Of a stretch of 6,115 bases of DNA, positions 1 through 5,446 are shown one piece after another. The notes under the pieces are model-generated. The model was not told where the DNA came from. It was given only the letters and a program-made list of their open reading frames with translations, and did no database searches. Made by a program: the position numbers and the translations under genes. This DNA is from Bacteroidales bacterium UBA5621 (GTDB lineage: Bacteria; Bacteroidota; Bacteroidia; Bacteroidales; VadinHA17): the NCBI GenBank assembly GCA_002424525.1, contig DIKJ01000116.1:1-6115 (forward strand), given 5' to 3'. Within the stretch, counting starts at the first letter, position 1, and every line of letters starts with the position of its first letter.

Positions 1-142
1 TTATAAAGCCACAGGAACCAAAAATACAATAATTATTTAATCAACCAATTATACTTATGGCAGGTTCTATTGTCAAACTTAGATCAGCCTGCATGATTTC
101 AGCTTAAAGTTTGCCGGATGACAAATTATCCGTTCTCCTGCC

Positions 143-1933
143 CTATCTTCCGGGGGTCCTCCTGGCCCTCAGCTGTTGTTTTTTATAGTTCTTCAGCTCC
201 AGATCCCACTCCTGTTCCACTCGCCAGTTAACCGGTATTTCAATCTCACCAGGATAATATGAGACCGGTTCCGGCTGCCGGCCCGAGAAAAAATCTCCGG
301 TTGTCCATTTTCCGTCGCCGTTCAGGTCATAGATTGCACGTACTCTGTAGAATCCTTTTTCGAGTAAGGGGAACTCTGCTGATCCGTCCTGATCCATATA
401 TATCTCACGGATAACCGTTTCCCTGTTATCCAGAAGCTGGACGATCCTTTTCCCGGTATGGTTTAAGACGTTCATTGTAAGCATGCCGTACGATTCCGGG
501 CTTCTCAACGAAAATTTCACCCCGGCAGAATCGGAATAATCGCCATAAATATTGCCGAAGGCATGTGAATCGGTGATATATAAGTAGTTTCTTCCCTGCC
601 GGAGATCGGCTTCAAGGAAATATCTGCAAAAGGTCAGGGTGTCCCTTGTCAGCTTATAGGGGAGGCCTTTCCTGCCGCTTTCACTCAATTCGTAGATCCT
701 GATTCGTGAGGTATCAGGAGTTCTGAAGGGTGTTTCTGATTTGAGTGTCAGCGGTGCCCCGGGCTTCAGCTGTCCTGACACGATGCCCGTGCTGACCCTG
801 AATGGTGTGCGTGCTGGTTTTACCCGGGCCGCCCTTGGCTGAAGAAATCTCATCTGTATCGTATCTCTCCTGTAATCGTTGGTTCCGGTGGAATCAGTAA
901 AAGGATACCTGACAACCGTGTTCAAAATGGCCTGGTTGTAGAGCGTGCTGTCGGTAAGCCAGACGGTTACCGTGTCCCTGTTCCGGGTGGTCTCGATAAG
1001 ATATTTCTCCCTGTCGGTATCGGGAACTGAAAATTCAAAATTCATCGTATCGGGTGGCAGGGAAAGGGTGTAAACGAGCTTGTATGGAAGCTGTCGTGCG
1101 GATGATGTCAGATAACGTTGCGTCTTCTCAGCCTGAAACAATATGAGGGTATATTCTCCTTCGGCTTCCGGAATCACGGCATTTTTATCCGTTCCGGGAC
1201 TGACTGGTGCCGGCTCTTCCTTTCGCGGGAGATAGTGCCTCTCCGGAGTGATATCGATTATTGTATCGCAAAATGCGAACTCTTCGTCAGGCAGGTTATA
1301 GTTCTTGGTGTTATCAATATCCTTAAGGGCATAAAGACGGTAGGCGCCTCCGCGCACGTTATCGATCCGGAATGCTCCGTTGGGTTCCAGCCTCGTAATA
1401 TAATCCGGAAGCTGTTTTACTACCGCAGTGTCATCCAGTTGTCCATAGAGAAGAACCAGGGTGTTCTCGGGGACCTCCAGGTTAAAAGCATTGTAAACCC
1501 GCCCCGTAACCGAAAGGGAATCGATAACCGGCCCGGTGGACAGGACAAACTGGAAATTGTTGATGGGATTGCCCTCATTCAGATCCCTTACAGCATCCTG
1601 GAAATAGAATGTATATGTAGTGGAATCCTTCAGCTGGTCCTCGAGATCAATAATTATATTTTTCCTTCTGATATATATCCGCGGCCTGGTATTCATGGGG
1701 GGTGAAACCATGAACTTGTCATTTATCCTGTCGAGGACAACAAATTCGTTAAACGTGACAGCGATGCTTTTTCCCCTGAAATTTACAGTACCGCTGGGGG
1801 GATTGCTTTTAACCACCACCGGGGGTTCCCTGTCTCTTGGTCCGCCTGACGGGGAGCTGACTTTCGCGCATGATGATATCAGTGCAAAAACCGGCAAAGC
1901 AATCAAAAGGAAACCTGGTACGGTCAATTTCAT
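143..1933 (-). CDS. Large Ig-like (Big_5) domain lipoprotein, Bacteroidetes type
   Basis: A 596-residue protein of unknown exact function, predicted to be an envelope lipoprotein. Residues 1-21 form a lipoprotein signal peptide (Lys2, a hydrophobic core, then lipobox I19-S20-S21-C22), so Cys22 should be lipidated after export. The residues after Cys22 (A-K-V-S-S) lack the acidic cluster that Bacteroidetes use to send lipoproteins to the cell surface, so a periplasm-facing anchor is my inference. Residues about 35-134 fit the bacterial Ig-like Big_5 domain, with the SPSGGP linker before it and the D-x-NEGNP/STG pattern near its end. Two later segments (about 180-225 and 525-560) share a 'G-x-YR-x-x-A-x-x-D-x-(N/D)' pattern typical of beta-sandwich repeats; the second contains the acidic DLNGDGK loop at 536-542, which resembles a calcium-binding loop. 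The C-terminus is basic. The start is set by the signal peptide. It is transcribed away from lgt. The family call is confident; the role is not known. Confidence 0.88.
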   Translation of the reverse strand: MKLTVPGFLLIALPVFALISSCAKVSSPSGGPRDREPPVVVKSNPPSGTVNFRGKSIAVTFNEFVVLDRINDKFMVSPPMNTRPRIYIRRKNIIIDLEDQLKDSTTYTFYFQDAVRDLNEGNPINNFQFVLSTGPVIDSLSVTGRVYNAFNLEVPENTLVLLYGQLDDTAVVKQLPDYITRLEPNGAFRIDNVRGGAYRLYALKDIDNTKNYNLPDEEFAFCDTIIDITPERHYLPRKEEPAPVSPGTDKNAVIPEAEGEYTLILFQAEKTQRYLTSSARQLPYKLVYTLSLPPDTMNFEFSVPDTDREKYLIETTRNRDTVTVWLTDSTLYNQAILNTVVRYPFTDSTGTNDYRRDTIQMRFLQPRAARVKPARTPFRVSTGIVSGQLKPGAPLTLKSETPFRTPDTSRIRIYELSESGRKGLPYKLTRDTLTFCRYFLEADLRQGRNYLYITDSHAFGNIYGDYSDSAGVKFSLRSPESYGMLTMNVLNHTGKRIVQLLDNRETVIREIYMDQDGSAEFPLLEKGFYRVRAIYDLNGDGKWTTGDFFSGRQPEPVSYYPGEIEIPVNWRVEQEWDLELKNYKKQQLRARRTPGR

Positions 1934-1958
1934 AAATTACCCTTGTTTGGGTGAATTA

Positions 1959-1966
1959 CAAACTTA
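1959..1966 (-). promoter_or_regulatory. Candidate Bacteroidetes -7 element for the lipoprotein gene
   Basis: The minus strand reads TAAGTTTG, an exact match to the Bacteroidetes -7 consensus TAnnTTTG. It ends 25 bp upstream of the lipoprotein start codon, which implies a leader of roughly 20 nt. No TTTG or TTG is visible at the expected -33 distance, so the call rests on the -7 box and its position. A purine-rich AAGGG sits closer to the start codon as a weak ribosome binding site. Confidence 0.4.
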
Positions 1967-2047
1967 CATCATTTCTTTAAGAGTTGATCCGCTCCTTCTG
2001 ACTTTAGGATCCTGATGCCTCCGGTGGAGATGTAAACTTTAGCCGCC

Positions 2048-2082
2048 TTTGAGTGCATTTAATAACATATTTTCTACCTTTG
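2048..2082 (+). promoter_or_regulatory. Candidate Bacteroidetes -33/-7 promoter for lgt
   Basis: TTTG at 2048-2051 and TACCTTTG at 2075-2082 match the -33 (TTTG) and -7 (TAnnTTTG) elements used by the primary sigma factor of Bacteroidetes. The spacer is 23 bp, at the upper end of the accepted range. The expected transcription start lies about 10-15 nt before the lgt ATG, so the leader would be very short. There is no clear Shine-Dalgarno sequence, as is common in this phylum. Confidence 0.55.
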
Positions 2083-2104
2083 GCGTTAACTTAATCTTTT
2101 CAGC

Positions 2105-2911
2105 ATGAATTTACTTGTTATCCCCTGGGATGTCAATCCGGAAATTTTCAGGATTGGTTCATTTGCCATAAGGTGGTATGGGTTGCTTTTTGCCTCGTCG
2201 TTCCTTTTCGGCTACATTATCATGAAGAAAATATTTGACAATGAGGGGCTGGGAGATGTTGTCCTCGACCGTCTCACGGTATATATGGCCATAGGAGTAA
2301 TTGTCGGGGCAAGGCTGGGCCACTGTCTTTTCTACGAGCCGGGCTACTACCTGAAGAACCCGTTGGAAATACTTATGATATGGCACGGGGGCCTTGCAAG
2401 TCATGGCGCCGCCGTCGGTATTCTGCTGGTATTGTGGCTTTTTGTGAGGAAGGAGAAGAAAGATTATGCCTGGGTCCTCGATCGCATAGCCATCGTGGTG
2501 GCTCTGTCGGGTTTCTTTATCCGCACCGGCAATCTGATGAACTCCGAGATTTACGGAGTAGAAACTACGGTTCCCTGGGGCTTTGTTTTCCTGCGCAACG
2601 GGGAAACAGTGCCGAAACACCCCACACAGATCTACGAGGCTCTCGCTTACCTGTTTATTTTTCTGCTCCTGTCGTGGATCTACTGGAGAAAAAGAGGGGG
2701 GCATATACAGGGAGCGCTGATCAGCCTTACTATGATACTTATTTTCACAGCGCGCTTCTTCATTGAGTTCCTTAAAGAGGATCAGGTAGGATTTGAGGCT
2801 TCCATGCAACTGAATATGGGACAATGGCTCAGCATCCCGTTTGTGCTGGTTGGAGCAGTAGCGCTCTGGCTGAGTATTAAAAAGAATAAACGGCTGGTTA
2901 TAAAAAGATAG
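2105..2911 (+). CDS. lgt: Prolipoprotein diacylglyceryl transferase (Lgt)
   Basis: Inner-membrane enzyme that transfers diacylglycerol from phosphatidylglycerol to the lipobox cysteine of prolipoproteins, the first step of lipoprotein maturation. The 268 residues match the usual family length and contain about seven hydrophobic segments. Recognisable motifs in order: the N-terminal R-W-YG-LLFA helix (23-30), GARLGH (68-73), the W-HGG motif with His94, the Lgt signature around R140-T-G-N143-L-M-N146-S-E148-I-Y-G, HPTQIYE (172-178) and the C-terminal ARFFIEFLKE (216-225), where R217 fits the essential second arginine. The signature differs from the textbook G-R-x-G-N-F-x-N-x-E in having Ile139 and Leu144, but the Arg, both Asn and the Glu are kept. 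The ATG at 2105 gives the full first periplasmic segment and follows a good promoter. The neighbouring divergent gene encodes a likely Lgt substrate. The stop lies 3 bp from the stop of the convergent tetR gene. Confidence 0.97.
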   Translation: MNLLVIPWDVNPEIFRIGSFAIRWYGLLFASSFLFGYIIMKKIFDNEGLGDVVLDRLTVYMAIGVIVGARLGHCLFYEPGYYLKNPLEILMIWHGGLASHGAAVGILLVLWLFVRKEKKDYAWVLDRIAIVVALSGFFIRTGNLMNSEIYGVETTVPWGFVFLRNGETVPKHPTQIYEALAYLFIFLLLSWIYWRKRGGHIQGALISLTMILIFTARFFIEFLKEDQVGFEASMQLNMGQWLSIPFVLVGAVALWLSIKKNKRLVIKR

Positions 2912-2914
2912 GGC

Positions 2915-3496
2915 CTACTTGATCAGGATGCCGTTGAACAGAACATCCAGTATGGCATTCAGGCGTTTTTCAATGTTAACTTCCTTCTTCTTCCAGAACA
3001 ACGGTACCTCAAGTCCCTTAAGTGTTGTCTGAATGGCAAGGGCAGTATACTCACTGTTATCCACTTTAAAAACTTTCTTCCTTTTTCCGTGATAGAGCAG
3101 GAGCCTCAGGATCGCAAGCTCTTCCCTGTCGTACTTCGCCCTTACATTTTCAATAAAATCAAAATGATCGAGGTTCTTGTCAAATATGGCATTATAGTAA
3201 TTTGCCAGTTTTTCGAACGATTTCATTCTGACAAACACATAGTTCTTCATCTTATCGATCGGCGAATCGACCTCCTTAATTGCTTTAGTCAGCTCATTTC
3301 TAAGGGTATTGGCCTCATGCCTGATAACCGCTTCAAAGATTTTCTCCTTGCTTTCAAAATAGTAATAAATGGAACTTTTACCCATTTTGAGCTCGCTGGC
3401 AATCTCATCCATTGTCGTTTTCCTGAAACCGAAACGGCTGAAAATCTGCCCGGCAGTTATGATCACCTTCTTCCTAAATATCTCTCTGTTAACCAT
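2915..3496 (-). CDS. TetR/AcrR-family transcriptional regulator
   Basis: A 193-residue regulator of typical TetR size. The N-terminal DNA-binding domain spans about residues 8-58: an A-G-x-x-F-x-x-F-G-F-R-K-T-T-M-D-E-I-A helix pair, then the recognition helix in KMGKSSIYYYFESKE (38-52), which is close to the family consensus. Residues about 60-193 form the all-helical ligand-binding and dimerisation region, rich in Lys and Glu, with no recognisable ligand signature. The ATG at 3494-3496 starts just before the first helix and follows a strong promoter match. The gene is divergent from the mtnA operon across a 233-bp spacer and convergent with lgt. A role in controlling itself or the salvage operon is possible from position alone; many Bacteroidetes TetR proteins control efflux or lipid genes elsewhere. 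Family call is secure; the target is unknown. Confidence 0.93.
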   Translation of the reverse strand: MVNREIFRKKVIITAGQIFSRFGFRKTTMDEIASELKMGKSSIYYYFESKEKIFEAVIRHEANTLRNELTKAIKEVDSPIDKMKNYVFVRMKSFEKLANYYNAIFDKNLDHFDFIENVRAKYDREELAILRLLLYHGKRKKVFKVDNSEYTALAIQTTLKGLEVPLFWKKKEVNIEKRLNAILDVLFNGILIK

Positions 3497-3531
3497 ATAA
3501 CAAGGATTTAAATTTTAAGTTCTCATAGAGT

Positions 3532-3562
3532 CAAATATAAAATTAAAATAATTCCCGGCAAA
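3532..3562 (-). promoter_or_regulatory. Bacteroidetes -33/-7 promoter for the tetR gene
   Basis: On the minus strand, TTTG (3559-3562) and TATATTTG (3532-3539) are separated by 19 bp, matching the Bacteroidetes TTTG / TAnnTTTG promoter in both boxes and in spacing. The inferred transcription start is near 3525, giving a leader of about 28 nt before the ATG at 3494-3496. This is the best promoter match in the window. Confidence 0.65.
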
Positions 3563-3566
3563 ATTT

Positions 3567-3585
3567 TTCGAATGGATCAGTCGAA
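3567..3585. promoter_or_regulatory. Possible TetR operator: 19-bp imperfect palindrome
   Basis: Outer half-sites TTCGA (3567-3571) and TCGAA (3581-3585) are perfectly inverted, and two of the four inner pairs also match, so 7 of 9 positions pair around a central A. Length and symmetry fit a TetR-family operator. It sits 4 bp upstream of the tetR -33 box and between the two divergent genes. A palindrome this imperfect could arise by chance in a spacer of this size, so confidence is low. Confidence 0.2.
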
Positions 3586-3687
3586 TTTTCAAAAAAGAAG
3601 GGGGTTGGGGGGTTCCGGATTCTTTCTACTATTGAATGTTCGGTTCCTGAAACACAGGCCTCAGAATAATTATCATTTAATATTTTG

Positions 3688-3695
3688 TAATTTTG
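3688..3695 (+). promoter_or_regulatory. Candidate -7 element for the mtnA operon
   Basis: TAATTTTG matches TAnnTTTG exactly and ends 34 bp before the mtnA ATG. A purine-rich AAGGAAGA (3713-3720) between it and the start codon could act as a ribosome binding site, though it sits 9 nt or more from the ATG. No TTTG is seen at the right distance upstream. An alternative with one mismatch, TACTATTG at 3627-3634, has a TTG 19 bp upstream (3605-3607) and would give a leader of about 90 nt. Confidence 0.4.
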
Positions 3696-3729
3696 AAACC
3701 TTAAATACTGACAAGGAAGATCCTTTTAA

Positions 3730-4863
3730 ATGCGTATAGGCGACAAAGATTATCAAAGTATCTGGCCCGATGAGGGTGACGAGACCGTTGTGCGGGTTAT
3801 CGACCAGCGGAAGCTTCCTTATTATCTTGAAACAAAGGAGCTTCGTTCAGCCGAAGAAGTTTATGACGCCATCAGGGATATGACCATACGCGGAGCTCCG
3901 CTGATAGGTGTTGCGGGGGCTTTTGGCATGTATCTGGCCACCCTTGAGATCAATTCCCGTACAAACATCCGGGAACATCTGAAGAATGCAGCCAGGTATC
4001 TCATATCATGCCGTCCCACGGCTGTCAATCTATCATGGGCCGTAAACAGGGTTCTTGACAGGTTGCTTACTGCTCAGCACGAGGATTCGTTATCCGGTCT
4101 CGCCCTCAAAACAGCGGTTGAGATACGGGAATACGAAATTGAGAACTGCAGGCTCATCGGTATGCATGGAATGCCGCTGATTGAAGAGGTTAGCCATGCA
4201 AAAAACGGAAGCCCTGTCAATATTCTAACGCATTGCAATGCAGGGTGGCTGGCATGCGTTGACTATGGAACGGCGCTGGCACCTGTTTATCTTGCCCACG
4301 ATAAAGGTATTCCCCTGCATGTATGGGTTGACGAGACCAGGCCCCTTAACCAGGGTGCGAAGCTGACTGCCTGGGAGCTTGGGAGTCATGGTGTGCCGTA
4401 TACACTTATTACAGACAATGCAGGGGGCCATCTTATGCAGACCGGGAAGGTTGATCTGGTGATAACGGGGGGCGACCGGGCTACACTGCAGGGTGATGTC
4501 GCCAATAAGATCGGGACATACCTGAAAGCTCTGGCAGCCTCGGATAACAGTGTTCCGTTTTACTGCGCACTCCCTTCCACATCCGTCGATTTCACCATCC
4601 GTGACGGTCGTGCCGAAATCATAATAGAAGAGCGCGAAGAGGAAGAAGTGACGACTGTTTCAGGTCTTGCCGGCGGTACCATTCAGACAGTACGTATCTG
4701 TCCCGAAAACGCTGCAGCATCCAATCCGGGTTTTGACATAACGCCGGCCCGGCTCATAACGGGGTTTATAACGGAGAAAGGTGTCTGCAGAGCAACAGAA
4801 GAAGATATTAAGAGACTATTTTCAGATAAATTGATTAACGATGGAAGGGGTAGTAAAGTTTAA
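3730..4863 (+). CDS. mtnA: S-methyl-5-thioribose-1-phosphate isomerase (MtnA)
   Basis: Cytoplasmic isomerase that converts 5-methylthioribose-1-phosphate (and in some clades 5-deoxyribose-1-phosphate) to the ribulose-1-phosphate. The 377 residues are slightly longer than the roughly 350 usual for MtnA. Motifs in order: RGAPLIG (54-60, phosphate-binding region), THCNAG (167-172) with the catalytic Cys169, DETRP (201-205), TDNAGGHLM (228-236), GGDR (247-250) with the catalytic Asp249, GDVANKIGTY (255-264) and the closing NPGFDITP / ITEKGV (332-351). These separate it from the related eIF2B subunits and ribose-1,5-bisphosphate isomerase. The catalytic pair corresponds to Cys160 and Asp240 of Bacillus subtilis MtnA. 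Trp173 follows the catalytic loop where many MtnA proteins have a small residue. It is first in an operon: its last 23 bp overlap the aldolase gene. The ATG at 3730 follows a purine-rich AAGGAAGA. Confidence 0.95.
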   Translation: MRIGDKDYQSIWPDEGDETVVRVIDQRKLPYYLETKELRSAEEVYDAIRDMTIRGAPLIGVAGAFGMYLATLEINSRTNIREHLKNAARYLISCRPTAVNLSWAVNRVLDRLLTAQHEDSLSGLALKTAVEIREYEIENCRLIGMHGMPLIEEVSHAKNGSPVNILTHCNAGWLACVDYGTALAPVYLAHDKGIPLHVWVDETRPLNQGAKLTAWELGSHGVPYTLITDNAGGHLMQTGKVDLVITGGDRATLQGDVANKIGTYLKALAASDNSVPFYCALPSTSVDFTIRDGRAEIIIEEREEEEVTTVSGLAGGTIQTVRICPENAAASNPGFDITPARLITGFITEKGVCRATEEDIKRLFSDKLINDGRGSKV

Positions 4864-5446
4864 TTGTCACTGGAGTCAGTCGGGATTCGTTATTTCTGAC
4901 GAACAGTATGAGATAATTAATTACTGGAGGGAGATACTGTTCAACATGGATCTTATCGGGGCCTACGAGAATGGTGTCGGTTACGGGAACATAAGCATGA
5001 GGATATCAGGGACCAACCAGTTCATCATCACCGGTTCGGCAACGGGTGAGATACCAGATCTGGAGCCCGGCCATTACGTCAAGGTCGTCTCTTTTAACAT
5101 AGATGACAATGCCGTTCAGTGCGTCGGTCCCCTGAAGGCATCGTCCGAGTCGCTTACCCATGCTGCGATCTATCTTGCCGATCCCGACGTCAATGCCATT
5201 ATCCATGTACACAGCATCGATCTCTGGAACAAGCTTATCTATAAGGTGCCGACAACCAATCCTGCCATGGATTACGGAACTGCGGGGCTGGCAAAGGATA
5301 TCATCAGGCTTTTCAGCGAGTCGGATGTCATTGAGAAAAGGATAATAGTGATGGCGGGCGACCGTGCCGGGATACTCACCTTTGGGAATGACATGGATGA
5401 GGCAGTGAACGTGCTGATGCAATACCTGAAGGATGAAAATGAATAA
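4841..5446 (+). CDS. Class II aldolase/adducin-family protein, likely Ald2-like aldolase
   Basis: A 201-residue cytoplasmic protein of the FucA/AraD/adducin fold. The pattern includes Y-G-N-I-S (48-52), I-T-G (63-65), SSESLTH (101-107) with Glu103, IHVHS (121-125) with His122 and His124, and Y-G-T (145-147). In L-fuculose-phosphate aldolase, Glu73 is the catalytic base and His92, His94 and His155 bind zinc; here the Glu-to-HxH spacing is identical (19 residues). The third His is not evident: the matching segment reads M-A-G-D174-R-A-G. Between mtnA and mtnP, the likely reaction is cleavage of 5-methylthioribulose-1-phosphate (or 5-deoxyribulose-1-phosphate) to DHAP and an aldehyde. The alternative is MtnB dehydratase, but the Glu that MtnB/APIP uses about 22 residues after HxH is Gly146 here. 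The ATG lies inside mtnA (23-bp overlap) with no good Shine-Dalgarno sequence, suggesting translational coupling. Family is sure; substrate is inferred from context. Confidence 0.85.
   Translation: MEGVVKFNCHWSQSGFVISDEQYEIINYWREILFNMDLIGAYENGVGYGNISMRISGTNQFIITGSATGEIPDLEPGHYVKVVSFNIDDNAVQCVGPLKASSESLTHAAIYLADPDVNAIIHVHSIDLWNKLIYKVPTTNPAMDYGTAGLAKDIIRLFSESDVIEKRIIVMAGDRAGILTFGNDMDEAVNVLMQYLKDENE
5429..5433 (+). promoter_or_regulatory. Ribosome binding site favouring the mtnP start at 5439
   Basis: AAGGA ends 5 nt before the ATG at 5439 and lies within the last codons of the aldolase gene. It overlaps the other in-frame ATG at 5433, so 5439 is the better start. This is the clearest Shine-Dalgarno sequence in the window and fits translation of mtnP from the same operon mRNA. 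Confidence 0.5.

Noticed and set aside
61..95. GCAGG...CCTGC inverted repeat and a TAAGTTTG (minus strand, 74-81) in the left edge region
   Set aside because: The repeat has only 5-bp arms with a loop of over 20 nt and no T-run, so it is not a convincing terminator. The -7-like box has no -33 partner, and no gene start is visible downstream inside the window.
1118..1705. Open frame of 195 codons on the plus strand inside the lipoprotein gene
   Set aside because: Fully antisense to a well-supported lipoprotein; no family features and no promoter match at its start.
2159..2824. Long open frame (221 codons) antisense to lgt
   Set aside because: It lies wholly inside lgt, whose motifs are unmistakable; the translated product has no recognisable domain and is typical of a shadow frame.
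3089..3511. Open frame of 140 codons antisense to the TetR gene
   Set aside because: The TetR helix-turn-helix is clear on the other strand, and the antisense product resembles no known protein.
3642..3660. CCTG-N5-CAGG hairpin upstream of mtnA
   Set aside because: Stem of only 4 bp with mismatched flanks; expected often by chance.
3497..3729. Possible SAM-type riboswitch upstream of the salvage operon
   Set aside because: Sulfur-metabolism genes made this worth checking, but the conserved SAM riboswitch core and its paired helices are not visible, and the likely leader is too short.
3730..4863. mtnA as an eIF2B-like subunit or ribose-1,5-bisphosphate isomerase
   Set aside because: RGAPLIG, THCNAG with Cys169, GGDR with Asp249 and the NPGFDITP tail are MtnA features, and the neighbours encode MTA salvage enzymes.
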